Shown: positions 1-8,878, counted from the stretch's first letter. The stretch: 64,000 bases of DNA from an uncultured Chiayiivirga sp. (GCA_934525595.1 CAKSZJ010000003.1:62001-126000), one strand, 5' to 3'. A program made the numbers and translations. Notes: generated from the sequence alone by a model not told the origin.

Positions 1-617
1 CCGGAAACCACAAAGTTGCCCGGCGTGATGCGGTAGCGCAGCAGGGGATCGCCGCGCATGAGTCCGAACACGCCTTGCGACACCGGCAGCAACGCACCCA
101 CGGCCAGCGCCAGCGTGGCGACCAGGAACAGCAGCCGCCGTTTCAGCTGGCGTCGCCAGGGCAACTGCCTGGGCGTGAGGAGCCACAGTGCGGCGGCAAG
201 CAGCGCGCCTTGCATCAGCACATGCAGGATCAGGTTGGGGCTGAGCAGCTCGCGCGTTTCGGCCGGATCGGTTTGCACGATGCTGCGCATCATGTCGGCA
301 TCGAAGACCACCGCGAAGCGATCCATGTACCAGGTGGCGAAGGCGGTGGTGACCAGCAGCACCGCCAGCAGCGGTCGCACCGCGCGGCCCCAGGCGCACA
401 GGCCGATCAGGAAGGCGTGCAGCGCGAACATCGCCACGCCCAGCGAGACGGCCAGTGCGGTGGATGCTTGCGCGTGCCGCACGGCGGCCCAGAACGGCCC
501 GTTGCAGGCCAGCACGAACCAGGCACAGGCGAGAAGGATCATGGCCTCAGCGGACAGCGTCGGTCGGCCCCAGCGGCGTGCGCTGTGCGCGCCCTCGTCG
601 ATGGCGATGGCGTTCAT
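1..617 (-). CDS. eptA: Phosphoethanolamine-lipid A transferase, N-terminal part (cut by window edge)
   Basis: Only the first 205 residues are in the window; the gene runs off the left edge. The reading frame starts at an ATG on the minus strand (MNAIAIDEGAHS...). The visible part is the N-terminal membrane domain (DUF1705 type) of EptA-family enzymes: several hydrophobic helices and the family signature 'YMDRFAVVFDADMMRSIVQT', followed by a D-P-A-E-T stretch. The family moves phosphoethanolamine from phosphatidylethanolamine to lipid A phosphates on the periplasmic face of the inner membrane, which lowers polymyxin binding. The catalytic alkaline-phosphatase-fold domain lies outside the window, so activity cannot be judged. 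Its ATG shares one base with the stop of the upstream PAP2 gene (TGATG), so the two are translationally coupled. Confidence 0.85.
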   Translation of the reverse strand, partial: MNAIAIDEGAHSARRWGRPTLSAEAMILLACAWFVLACNGPFWAAVRHAQASTALAVSLGVAMFALHAFLIGLCAWGRAVRPLLAVLLVTTAFATWYMDRFAVVFDADMMRSIVQTDPAETRELLSPNLILHVLMQGALLAAALWLLTPRQLPWRRQLKRRLLFLVATLALAVGALLPVSQGVFGLMRGDPLLRYRITPGNFVVS

Positions 618-1432
618 CAGGCGCCACCCCGCGCGTTGCCCGGGCGAACAGGCGTGCCGACGGATGCCTCGGGATCGCGCCGGCGCCAGAGCATGAACAG
701 CCGCGCGGCCACCAGCCAGCACAGTGCCGCGGTCCAGATGTCATGCGACAGGAAATGCGCGCCGCGAATCTGCTGGGAGATGCCGAAGACCAAGCCGGCC
801 GCGATTGCCAGGGCCCATGCCAGACGCGCGCGGCGCGGATTGGCCGCGAGCGCGAAACCCGCTGCCACCCAGGCGTAGCCTGCGCTGGCGTGACCGGCGG
901 GAAAGCACGCGCCGGGCTGGCCCAAAGAGGCCGGCGAAAACGGCGCAAGGTAGGCGTGCGTGCCGCCGTAGCGCAGCAAGTCCCAGGGGCAGTCCACGCC
1001 GCTGCAGCGCTTGATCAGGCCCACCAGCAGAGTCGATGCAAGCACCGTCACCGCCAGATAGCCCAGCGGCCTGCGCCAGTGAGCGGGCACTATCTTACAG
1101 CGCCCGCTCGCGGCCCAGGTGGCGACCACTGCCAGCCAGGCGACGACGCTGAGGTGATGCCCGCCCCTGTGCAGCACGGTGGAAAAAAGCCAGGTGTCGC
1201 GCAGCGCCCACTGGCCGCCCTGCCAGCGGTAGATACGGTCGGCAAGCCAGAGGTCTCCACCCGCGTATTGCAACAATCCGGCCAGGAGGGCGGCGAACAG
1301 CAGTACGGCCGCGCCGGCCTTCCAGCCCGCAAGGAGTACGGGGTCGAGGTGCCGATCGGATGCGGGCACGGATTGCGCCGGACTGACGGCGCGTTCGGCT
1401 GGGTGAATTGCGTGAAGCAGGTTCGACGACAT
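617..1432 (-). CDS. PAP2-family membrane phosphatase, lipid A phosphatase-like
   Basis: 271 residues with about six hydrophobic segments. The three PAP2 signature motifs are present in altered form: a K-x6-CP motif (KRCSGVDCP) where K-x6-RP is usual, then CFPAGH in place of PSGH, then RGAHFLSHD, which matches the SRx5HxxxD motif. PAP2 enzymes remove or transfer phosphate groups of lipids at the membrane; LpxE, LpxF and LpxT are members acting on lipid A. It overlaps the downstream eptA-like start by one base and diverges from a response regulator/kinase pair. This context suggests lipid A remodelling. Whether it acts on lipid A, undecaprenyl diphosphate or a phospholipid cannot be read from the sequence. 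Confidence 0.85.
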   Translation of the reverse strand: MSSNLLHAIHPAERAVSPAQSVPASDRHLDPVLLAGWKAGAAVLLFAALLAGLLQYAGGDLWLADRIYRWQGGQWALRDTWLFSTVLHRGGHHLSVVAWLAVVATWAASGRCKIVPAHWRRPLGYLAVTVLASTLLVGLIKRCSGVDCPWDLLRYGGTHAYLAPFSPASLGQPGACFPAGHASAGYAWVAAGFALAANPRRARLAWALAIAAGLVFGISQQIRGAHFLSHDIWTAALCWLVAARLFMLWRRRDPEASVGTPVRPGNARGGA

Positions 1433-1629
1433 GACGCAATGGCTGACGGGTACAGGGTCCGAGTGGCCGAAAGCATCGGTCCAGCGGTGTCGGAGAGCCG
1501 TCGAAGTTTCGTTTGTTGCGCATTAATTGACCGGGCAAAAGCCTGGGACGGACACACGATGCAGCCCTCGGACTGGCACCGAAGTGCGACTTTGACCATG
1601 CTTTGCGCACTGTCCCGGATGCTGAGCCG

Positions 1630-2319
1630 ATGCGCCTGCTCGTGATCGAAGACCACCCGGCCCTGGTGGCGAACCTGTTTTCCTATTTCGAGGCGCACGG
1701 CGCGCACCTCGATGCCGCGCCCGACGGGCTGGTCGGGCTGCATCTGGCCCTGGCGAACGACTACGACGCGGTGGTGCTCGACTGGATGCTGCCGCGCATG
1801 GAGGGGCCCGCGGTGCTGGAAGCCCTGCGCGCGCGCGGGCGCGACGTTCCCGTCCTGATGCTGACCGCGCGCGACCAACTGCCGGACAAGCTTGCGGGAT
1901 TCCGCGCTGGCGCGGACGACTACCTGACCAAGCCCTTCGACCTGGCCGAGCTGGAAGCGCGCCTGGTCGCGCTGGTGACGCGCGCCCGCGGGCGGACCGC
2001 CGTCCGCTTCCTGAGCGTTGGCGATCTCGCGCTCGATCTTGGCACGCTCGAGGCGCGCCGCGGCGAACGCCTGCTGCACCTCTTCCCCGCTTCGCGCAGG
2101 CTCCTACAGGTGCTGATGGAGGCCAGCCCTGCGGCGGTCAGCCGGCAGCAGCTCGAATACGCGCTTTGGGGCGACGACCCTCCCGATGGCGATGCGCTGC
2201 GCTCCCACATCTACGAACTGCGGCGCAGCGTGGATGCCGGCCACGCGATCAAACTGATACAGACCCTGCCGCGCGTCGGCTATCGACTGGCGGTTCCCGG
2301 TGTTCCGGATTCGCTCTAG
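1630..2319 (+). CDS. OmpR/PhoB-family response regulator
   Basis: 229 residues. An N-terminal receiver domain carries the acidic pair near residues 8-9 (VIEDH), the phospho-acceptor Asp51 (VVLDWMLPRMEG) and Lys101 (DDYLTKPFD). A C-terminal winged-helix DNA-binding domain spans about residues 130-225, with the typical 'LRSHIYELRRSVD' recognition region and 'GYRL' end. I chose the ATG at 1630 because the protein then begins directly at strand 1 (MRLLVIEDH); an in-frame TTG at 1603 gives nine extra residues with no support. The reading frame overlaps the downstream kinase by 20 bases. By position it probably controls the divergent PAP2-eptA pair, like PmrA in other bacteria, but no PmrA box was found. 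Confidence 0.9.
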   Translation: MRLLVIEDHPALVANLFSYFEAHGAHLDAAPDGLVGLHLALANDYDAVVLDWMLPRMEGPAVLEALRARGRDVPVLMLTARDQLPDKLAGFRAGADDYLTKPFDLAELEARLVALVTRARGRTAVRFLSVGDLALDLGTLEARRGERLLHLFPASRRLLQVLMEASPAAVSRQQLEYALWGDDPPDGDALRSHIYELRRSVDAGHAIKLIQTLPRVGYRLAVPGVPDSL

Positions 2320-3586
2320 CCTCGCGCGCCAGGTCGGCGTCGGCCTGGTGGTCTACGGGCTGCTTCTCAGCGCGGCCCTGTTCACCCACGGGCTGCTGGT
2401 CAACGAGCAGGCCGAGCGCATGGTCTGGCAGGCGATGCTGGAAACGGAGATGGATGCCATCTTCGCGCGGTTGCGCGACGACCCCGCCTACGCCTGGCGC
2501 AGCAACGGCAAGCTCGATCTCTATCGTCTTGGCGCCGGAGAGGAGGTGCCTGCGGAAATCGCGCGGCTGCCGCCGGGACTGCACGACGAGGTACAGTTCG
2601 CAGACAACGAATGGGTGGTTCTGGTGCGCGACGACGCGCGCCAGGTGCGGCACGCGCTGGCGCTCGACATCGACGGCTTCGAGGCGGCCGAGTGGAGCCT
2701 GCTGCGACCGGTGATCGTGTCGTCGGTGCTGGCGATGCTGTTGCTGAGCGTTGCGATCTACTACGGAGTGCGCCTGCTGACCCGGCCACTGCGCCGCATG
2801 GCGATGCGCATCGCTGCCCTGGCGCCGGACCGGCGCGGGCAGCGCGTGGAACTATCGCGGCACGCCAGCACCGAGCTGGAAGTGATCGCCGATTCGCTGA
2901 ACGACTACCTGGGGCGCAACGACCGGTTCGTGGAGCGCGAGCGCGCCTTCATCGACAGCGCCAGCCACGAACTGCGCACGCCGCTCACGGTGATTCGAGG
3001 TGCCGCCCAGGTGGCGCGGGCGGCTGACGGTGTTCCCGTCGCCACCCTGCGGCAACTGGAACGAATCGCCCGAACAGCGGCCGAAATGGAAGAGCTGGTT
3101 GCCATGCTCCTCATGCTGGCGCGTGATCCGCAGCGCATCCGCGATGCCTCCGAGCGCGTCCGGCTCGATGAGCTGGTGCGCGCCGTGGTGGAGGACCATC
3201 GCCCGCTGTGCGAGGGAAAGTCGCTGCGCCTCGGGCTCGGGCCGCTGGCGCACTGCACCGTGATCGCGCCCGAGGCGGTGCTGCGCGTGACCGTGGGCAA
3301 CCTGGTGCGCAACGCGATCGAACACAGCGACCAGGGCGACATCTGCATCCGGCTGGATGCGGACGCCCGGCTGGAGATCCGCGACCCCGGGCACGGCATG
3401 ACGCCGGAGCAGGTCAGCGCGCTCTATGCCCGGATCGCGCGCGGCGGGAGCCGCGGCAGCGGCATCGGACTGGCGCTCATCGCCCGCCTGAGTGAGCACC
3501 TGGGCTGGCGGCTAGAAATCCAGCCTGTCCCGGGCGGTCAGGGCACCTGCGCGCGGCTGGACCTGTCCGGCTTCCTGGCAGCCTGA
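2300..3586 (+). CDS. Sensor histidine kinase, partner of the preceding regulator
   Basis: 428 residues, starting at a GTG inside the end of the regulator gene. Layout: transmembrane helix at about 12-34, a periplasmic sensor region of roughly 100 residues, a second helix at about 136-159, a HAMP-like linker, then the dimerisation/phospho-acceptor helix with His223 (SHELRTPLT), the N box (GNLVRNAIEHS, about 332-342), and a G box (GSRGSGIGLALI). All catalytic boxes look intact. The sensor region is short and not rich in acidic clusters, so a metal or polymyxin ligand cannot be inferred. It forms a two-component system with the regulator in front of it. Confidence 0.9.
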   Translation: MFRIRSSLARQVGVGLVVYGLLLSAALFTHGLLVNEQAERMVWQAMLETEMDAIFARLRDDPAYAWRSNGKLDLYRLGAGEEVPAEIARLPPGLHDEVQFADNEWVVLVRDDARQVRHALALDIDGFEAAEWSLLRPVIVSSVLAMLLLSVAIYYGVRLLTRPLRRMAMRIAALAPDRRGQRVELSRHASTELEVIADSLNDYLGRNDRFVERERAFIDSASHELRTPLTVIRGAAQVARAADGVPVATLRQLERIARTAAEMEELVAMLLMLARDPQRIRDASERVRLDELVRAVVEDHRPLCEGKSLRLGLGPLAHCTVIAPEAVLRVTVGNLVRNAIEHSDQGDICIRLDADARLEIRDPGHGMTPEQVSALYARIARGGSRGSGIGLALIARLSEHLGWRLEIQPVPGGQGTCARLDLSGFLAA

Positions 3587-3699
3587 AGGCGGCAGCGCGG
3601 CGGGCAGCCCCCGCGTTTCGACGTTTTTCCGACATCGGGGAGGTCAGGATCGCTCGCCGCCACTGCGGCGCGATCTTTTCCCGGAGCCCCCGTCGCAAC

Positions 3700-5718
3700 A
3701 TGCCCATCCGCTCGTATCTGTCGGTGCACCGCGGCCCTCTGGCCCCCTTCCTGCGCACGTTCGCGATCGGCCTGGCCGTGCTTTCGCTATCGCGCCTGGG
3801 TCTGGCGCTCTGGCACGCAGAGGCAGTAGGCGCGGCGCACGGTTGGGGGCGCGTGTTCCTGTACGGGCTGCGGGTCGACGTGGCGGTGATGAGCATGCTG
3901 CTCGGCCTGCCGGCGGCGCTCTGGCTGCTGTTGCCGGCAGGCTGGTCGGGACGCGGTCCGATACGCGCGACGTTCGCCGTGTGGCTGACGCTGGCGCTGG
4001 CTCTCCCGTTCCTGCTCGAACTCGGTACGCCGTCTTTCATGGCCGAATACGGCCTTCGACCCAATCGCCTGTTCATCGAATACCTGGCCTATCCGCGGGA
4101 GGTCGCAGCGACCCTTTTCAAGGGGCATCTGTTCGCGGTGCTGTCGGCGGGACTGCTGGGCACCGTCGTCGTGTGGTTCGGATGGCAGCGTGCGCGCGTC
4201 GCCCTGCGGCGTCATCCAGTGCGGCCAGGCGCCTGGCCGCGACGCGCCTTGGTTGCCGTGGCGGTGTTGCTTGCGGCGACGATGGGCGTGCGCTCCACGC
4301 TCGGGCATCGGCCGATGAATCCGTCGATGGTGGCGTTTTCCAGCGATGCCACGGTCAACGCGCTGCCGCTCAATTCCTTCTATTCGGTGGCCTTCGCCGC
4401 GCGCGACTGGTTCCGCAGCGATCCGGGCTCGCGCATCTACGACGTCGCAACGCCAGACGACGCGGTAGCCGGCGCGATGCGCGACGAGCTGGCGGCATCC
4501 GGCGCGACGCTGGTGCACGACGCGGGCGCGCCGGTGCTGGCGCGCTGGCCGGCGGTCCACCGCGGCGCGCCGCGAAACCTGGTGATCGTTCTGGAGGAAA
4601 GCCTGGGCGCGCAGTTCGTGGGCCACCTCGGCGGATTGCCGCTCACGCCCAACCTCGATCGTCTGGCCAGCGAAGGCTGGGCCTTCACCCGGCTCTACGC
4701 TACCGGCACGCGCTCGGTGCGCGGCATCGAGGCCGTGGTGAGCGGCTACACGCCCACGCCTTCGCTGGCCGTGGTCAAGCGTCCGCTCGCGCAGCAGGGA
4801 TTCTTCACCCTGGCCGGTCTGCTGCGCCGGCACGGCTACGACACCACCTTCCACTACGGCGGTGAAAGCCATTTCGACGCCATGCGCGGGTTCTTCCTCG
4901 GCAACGGATTCGAGCATGTGATCGAGCAGAAGGACTACGAAGCCCCGGAGTTCACCGGCTCCTGGGGCGTCTCCGACGAGGATCTCTTCCGCCGCGCCGA
5001 CGCCGAGTTCCGCCGCAAGCACGCCGCCGGCAGGCCGTTCTTCGGCTTCGTCTTCACCTCCAGCAACCATGATCCCTTCGAGTTTCCCGAAGGGCGCATC
5101 GCGCTGTACGAAGAGCCTGCTGCCACGCGCAACAACGCGGCCAAATATGCCGACCACGCGCTCGGGATGTTCTTCGAACTGGCCAGGAAATCCGACTACT
5201 GGGCCGACACCGTGTTCCTGGTGGTGGCCGACCACGATTCGCGCGTGCTGGGGCAGTCGCTGGTGCCGGTCGACAACTTCCACATCCCCGGCGTGATCCT
5301 GGGTGCCGGCGTGTCGTCGCGGCGCGACGGGCGGCTGGTGAGCCAGGTGGATCTGGCGCCGACCCTGCTGTCGCTGATGGGGATCGAGGACGCCACGCCG
5401 ATGATCGGCCACGACCTCAACCGCGAAGGCGCGGGCATCGCCGGACGCGCGCTGATGCAGTACGACAGCAATTTCGCGCTGATGACCGAGGACGGGCTGA
5501 CCATCCTCGAGCCCGGCCAGCCGGCCGAGCGCTACGTCCATCGCCCCGGCGAGCCGCTCGGCTTCATGGGCGATGCCAGCGAGGCCCAGGAGCGGCGCGC
5601 GCGCCTGTTCGCGCTATGGGGCACCGTGGCCTACGAGCGCGGCTGGCACCGGTTGCCGCGGGATGCGGAGGCGCGCGGCGCGAGCGTGGGCCGGTCGCAG
5701 GCGCTGCCGCAGCGGTAG
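3700..5718 (+). CDS. LTA-synthase-family membrane phospho-transferase (sulfatase fold)
   Basis: 672 residues: five predicted transmembrane helices in the first 200, then a large periplasmic alkaline-phosphatase/sulfatase domain. Visible metal and nucleophile sites are the Glu pair 299-300 (VIVLEES), Thr337 as likely nucleophile (ATGTRSVRG), and Asp511-His512-Asp513 (VADHDSR). The fold is shared by LtaS, OpgB and Ept enzymes, which transfer phosphoglycerol or phosphoethanolamine from phospholipids to envelope glycans. It is on the same strand 113 bases after the kinase gene and may belong to the same regulon. Gram-negative members have varied acceptors, so the substrate is not assigned. An upstream GGAG gives weak support for the ATG. 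Confidence 0.88.
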   Translation: MPIRSYLSVHRGPLAPFLRTFAIGLAVLSLSRLGLALWHAEAVGAAHGWGRVFLYGLRVDVAVMSMLLGLPAALWLLLPAGWSGRGPIRATFAVWLTLALALPFLLELGTPSFMAEYGLRPNRLFIEYLAYPREVAATLFKGHLFAVLSAGLLGTVVVWFGWQRARVALRRHPVRPGAWPRRALVAVAVLLAATMGVRSTLGHRPMNPSMVAFSSDATVNALPLNSFYSVAFAARDWFRSDPGSRIYDVATPDDAVAGAMRDELAASGATLVHDAGAPVLARWPAVHRGAPRNLVIVLEESLGAQFVGHLGGLPLTPNLDRLASEGWAFTRLYATGTRSVRGIEAVVSGYTPTPSLAVVKRPLAQQGFFTLAGLLRRHGYDTTFHYGGESHFDAMRGFFLGNGFEHVIEQKDYEAPEFTGSWGVSDEDLFRRADAEFRRKHAAGRPFFGFVFTSSNHDPFEFPEGRIALYEEPAATRNNAAKYADHALGMFFELARKSDYWADTVFLVVADHDSRVLGQSLVPVDNFHIPGVILGAGVSSRRDGRLVSQVDLAPTLLSLMGIEDATPMIGHDLNREGAGIAGRALMQYDSNFALMTEDGLTILEPGQPAERYVHRPGEPLGFMGDASEAQERRARLFALWGTVAYERGWHRLPRDAEARGASVGRSQALPQR

Positions 5719-5853
5719 CGCGCGCGATCGGGGCTGAAAGCCGGCAGTGCGGCCGTCGCGGCGTGATCCCGCGGCGCCGGATCGCAAGCGGCGGTAGCGG
5801 ACGGGGCGCGGGTGGGGCGGGCTGAACCACGGCGTTCCCGTTACCATGGCCGC

Positions 5854-6390
5854 ATGACCCAATCACACGATGACCTGGTTTTCCGCGGCGCCGCGGAGAC
5901 GGATGTCCCCGCCATCGTCGCCCTGGTCGAATCGGCCTATCGCGGCGACATCAGCCGCAAGGGCTGGACTACCGAGGCCGATCTTCTCGACGGCCAGCGG
6001 GTGGACGCTCAGGCGATCATGCAGGAACTGGCGCGTCCCCGGAGCCGTGTCCTTATGGCGCGGCGTGGTGATGAGCTGTTGGCCTGCGCACACGTCGCCG
6101 TGGAAAAGGATTCGGGCTGTTTCGGCATGTTCGCGGTGCGCCCGGACCTGCAGGGCGCCGGCGTGGGCAAGCGCGTGCTGGCCGAGGCCGAGCGCATCGC
6201 GCGCGAGGAATGGGGCATGGCGCGCATGTGCATGACCGTGATCGATGTTCGCGATGAGCTGATCGCCTTCTACGAGCGCCGCGGTTATCGACGTACCGGA
6301 ATCAGGAAACCCTTCCCGTACGGCGATCCGCGCTTCGGCCTGCCGCGCCGCGACGACCTGCGCTTCGAGGTGCTGGAGAAGGCGTTGTGA
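5854..6390 (+). CDS. GNAT-family N-acetyltransferase
   Basis: 178 residues with the GNAT fold: N-terminal strand and helix (FRGAAETDVPAIVALVESAY), the acetyl-CoA pyrophosphate loop (RPDLQGAGVGKRVLAEAE), and the C-terminal 'IAFYERRGYRRTG' strand-helix. The acceptor substrate is unknown. The ATG at 5854 was chosen over an in-frame upstream start because the upstream residues are basic and unlike the family. Its stop overlaps the GTG of the following Rieske gene by four bases (GTGA), so the two are co-translated. Confidence 0.88.
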   Translation: MTQSHDDLVFRGAAETDVPAIVALVESAYRGDISRKGWTTEADLLDGQRVDAQAIMQELARPRSRVLMARRGDELLACAHVAVEKDSGCFGMFAVRPDLQGAGVGKRVLAEAERIAREEWGMARMCMTVIDVRDELIAFYERRGYRRTGIRKPFPYGDPRFGLPRRDDLRFEVLEKAL

Positions 6391-6710
6391 GCGGCGACTG
6401 GATCGCGCTGTGTCCGACGGCGGACGTGCTGCCCGGCGAATCGCACGTCGCCTGGTTCGGCGACGTGCCGCTGGTGATCGTCAACTTCGACGGCGCCTTT
6501 TACGCGCTGGAAGATCGCTGCACGCACGAGGATTTCGAACTCTCGGCCGGGCCTTACGACCAGCAAGCCGGGCAAATCGAATGCGTGCTGCACGGCGCCC
6601 TGTTCGACGTCCGCAGCGGCGAGGCCCTGCGTGCGCCCGCCTATGAGCCGGTGCGCCCGTATCCGGTGAAGGTGGAGGACGGCATGATCTGGGTGCGCGA
6701 ACCGGAGTGA
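6387..6710 (+). CDS. Rieske-type [2Fe-2S] ferredoxin
   Basis: 107 residues, a stand-alone Rieske domain. The cluster ligands are Cys45 and His47 (CTHEDF) and Cys66 and His69 (CVLHG), with the usual spacing for soluble non-haem-oxygenase ferredoxins. These proteins hand electrons to an oxygenase or related enzyme; no oxygenase gene is adjacent, so the partner is unknown. The GTG start overlaps the stop of the acetyltransferase gene. It is convergent with the next gene, leaving 25 bases between. Confidence 0.92.
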   Translation: MSGDWIALCPTADVLPGESHVAWFGDVPLVIVNFDGAFYALEDRCTHEDFELSAGPYDQQAGQIECVLHGALFDVRSGEALRAPAYEPVRPYPVKVEDGMIWVREPE

Positions 6711-6735
6711 TCCGCGCACCCGAATCCGGCTGCGC

Positions 6736-8307
6736 TTAGTTGTTCTCGAACCCGTCGGCAAAGATGGACAGCGATTCGAACGTCGCGTGTACCGTGCAGT
6801 CGACGGTGACCGGCGCGGTGGTCCAGGTCATGCCCGTCAGGCTTCCGTCGCAGCCGGTAACTGATTTCAGCTGGTGGCCGGCGTTGGCGGCGAGAGTGAA
6901 ACCGATGGTGGCATTGGCCGCGACCAGCTGCGGCGTTGCGGGTGTGATGCTGCCCGAGCCCGTGAGCTGCGGCGTCACCAGATAACTGGAGGCGGCGGTG
7001 TCGCCCTTGAAACGGTAAATCTTGCCGCCGCCGTCGGTGAGGTAAAGATTGCCCAGTGCGTCCTCGCCGAAGCTGTAGGACGACATCGATGGCGTGCCGG
7101 GCATGGTTTCGATGGCCCACTGCGCCAGTGCCGGGTCCGGATTGGCGGCGATGTAGACCTTGCCACTGCAGTAGTCGCTGAACACGTACTGGCCCTGTAG
7201 CGAGATGATCGGCCCGCGATAGACGTAGCCGCCGGTTACCGAGCAACCTGCAACCGGCGGATTTCCGGAGGTCGAATGCGGGTATTCGATCTTTGGCGGC
7301 ACGCTGCCGGCCGGGCCAACGCATCCAAGTGCGCCACCGGGATAGGTGTGGAGTCCCTCGCACAGGTTCCACTGGAAATCCTGCCCCGCGCTGGCCGCAG
7401 GCTGGAAGCTGACTTCCTCGTATCTGTTCTGGCCCACGTCGCCGATCAGCATGTCGCCGGTGAGCCGGTCGAAGCTGAAGCGGAAGGGGTTGCGCAGGCC
7501 CCAGTTGAAAATTTCGGCGCAGTCATCGGGATGGTCGCTGACGTTGGCGAAGGGATTGGCGGCGGGCACCGCGTAGGGTGCGGGCTGCCCGGGCGTGGCG
7601 CCGCAGAAGTTGGCCGGCGCCGAGGCCGTCGTGGTGTGCACGTCCAGGCGGATGATCTTGCCCATCAGGTAATAGTTCGGCCCGGAGCCGCTCGTGCTGC
7701 GGCAGGTGGCCGGATTGTTGTTGGCTTTCTTGCGCCCGGTGCACTGGGCAAACCCGTTCGGATCACCCTGCGTGCCGCCGTCGCCTACCGACCAGTACAG
7801 ATAGCCGTCCGGGCCGAAATGCAGGTCGCCACCGTTGTGGTTGCTGGCGTTGTCGGGCACCCGCAGGATCACCGTGCCGGTAGCGTTGGCCACATCCGCG
7901 CTTGGCGGCGTGGCGGTGTAGCGCGCCAGCACCTGATCGTTGGAGGAGCCCAGCCTCGGGTCGGAGTTGGGCGCGGTGTAGGTGACGTAGAAGGTGCCAT
8001 TGCTGGAGAAATCCGGATCGAACGCCAGGCCCAGGATGCCCTGTTCGGAAGAGCATGCCGTGCTGATGGTGAGGAATGGCGTGGCCAGGAGGCTGCCGCT
8101 CTTCACCACCCGGATGCCGCTGCATCGCTCGATCACGAACACGCGGCCGCTGCCGTCGTCGGGTGCGCGCACCGCGATGGGTTGGCTGAACGTGGTGCTG
8201 GCGTTCGGCCAGCGCTCGAGAGAAAGGTCGGGCGGCGTGGCCGCGCCCGCTGAGGCGCCGAACGCCAGCGCGAGCGCCGCGCCTGTCAGTCGTGCGGTGA
8301 TATGCAT
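6736..8307 (-). CDS. Secreted PQQ-dependent sugar dehydrogenase-like protein with 'GFE' tail
   Basis: 523 residues. A signal peptide (MHITARLTGAALALAFGASA) fixes the start at 8307 rather than at the longer open frame. The body is a GSDH-type six-bladed propeller, with EQGILGLAFDP, the catalytic-histidine region SNHNGGDLHFGPDG, WNLCEG and GGYVYRGP. Near the C-terminus is a repeat-like beta domain (GSGSITPATPQ... to ...VHATFE, about residues 445-505) of the InlB-B-repeat type. The chain ends in SIFADGFENN. Soluble relatives oxidise aldose sugars with PQQ in the periplasm; no PQQ-synthesis gene is present here, and the cofactor is inferred. Confidence 0.85.
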   Translation of the reverse strand: MHITARLTGAALALAFGASAGAATPPDLSLERWPNASTTFSQPIAVRAPDDGSGRVFVIERCSGIRVVKSGSLLATPFLTISTACSSEQGILGLAFDPDFSSNGTFYVTYTAPNSDPRLGSSNDQVLARYTATPPSADVANATGTVILRVPDNASNHNGGDLHFGPDGYLYWSVGDGGTQGDPNGFAQCTGRKKANNNPATCRSTSGSGPNYYLMGKIIRLDVHTTTASAPANFCGATPGQPAPYAVPAANPFANVSDHPDDCAEIFNWGLRNPFRFSFDRLTGDMLIGDVGQNRYEEVSFQPAASAGQDFQWNLCEGLHTYPGGALGCVGPAGSVPPKIEYPHSTSGNPPVAGCSVTGGYVYRGPIISLQGQYVFSDYCSGKVYIAANPDPALAQWAIETMPGTPSMSSYSFGEDALGNLYLTDGGGKIYRFKGDTAASSYLVTPQLTGSGSITPATPQLVAANATIGFTLAANAGHQLKSVTGCDGSLTGMTWTTAPVTVDCTVHATFESLSIFADGFENN

Positions 8308-8485
8308 GAGGGCTCTTCGGTATGGGACGGGAGGGACACGGTAGCGCAAGAGCCGTGCGGCCTGCTCCAGGGCTTGGGGTGATCCCGCCCTGCAAGGGAT
8401 GGCGGCGGCCGCGCACCGCGCGACGGTCCGGGATGCGCGAAGGGGGGATCTCACTCCGGTGTGCCGCAAGCCTTACGGGCGTGTT

Positions 8486-8878
8486 TCAGGCGCCTGCCTT
8501 CAGTGCCGCCAACGTCATCATCGCCACCACGCAGGCGATGCCGCCGAACCACACGAGGCTGCGCATCAGCGGGATCGCGGCCAGATAGAACGCGCCGTGC
8601 AGCACCCGGCATGCGGCGAAGGCAACGGCCAGTTTGCTGATCAGCGCGTGCTCCACGCCGGCCAGCTGCGCCATCAGCACGGCTGCGGCGAAGGGGGCGA
8701 AGGCTTCGAAGGCGTTGAGGTGGGCGGCGTAGGCGTTGCGGACGCGGTAACTGTCCTGCTTCGCGATCCAGCCGCGCGGATCCTTGTTGCTGTAGCCCGG
8801 CGCGCCGGATTTGGCGACGGCGACCCAGAGATAGGGCATGAGGGCGGCGATCAGGATGCACCAGTAGGCGATGGACAT
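8486..8878 (-). CDS. MAPEG-family membrane protein
   Basis: 130 residues with four hydrophobic helices and the MAPEG pattern (RVRNAYAAHLNAFEAFAPFA in helix 2, then ACRVLHGAFYLA). The family includes glutathione-dependent membrane enzymes; bacterial members of this short type are mostly uncharacterised. It stands alone, with 178 bases to the sugar dehydrogenase start on one side and 267 bases to the HhH gene on the other. Confidence 0.85.
   Translation of the reverse strand: MSIAYWCILIAALMPYLWVAVAKSGAPGYSNKDPRGWIAKQDSYRVRNAYAAHLNAFEAFAPFAAAVLMAQLAGVEHALISKLAVAFAACRVLHGAFYLAAIPLMRSLVWFGGIACVVAMMTLAALKAGA

Noticed and set aside
1433..1629. A PmrA-type box between the PAP2 gene and the regulator
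   Set aside because: No CTTAAG-N5-CTTAAG-like direct repeat found. GCATTAATTGAC near 1520 is only a short palindrome.
2300..3586. Hybrid kinase or missing catalytic His in the sensor kinase
   Set aside because: The H, N and G boxes are all intact and no receiver domain follows; it is an ordinary sensor kinase.
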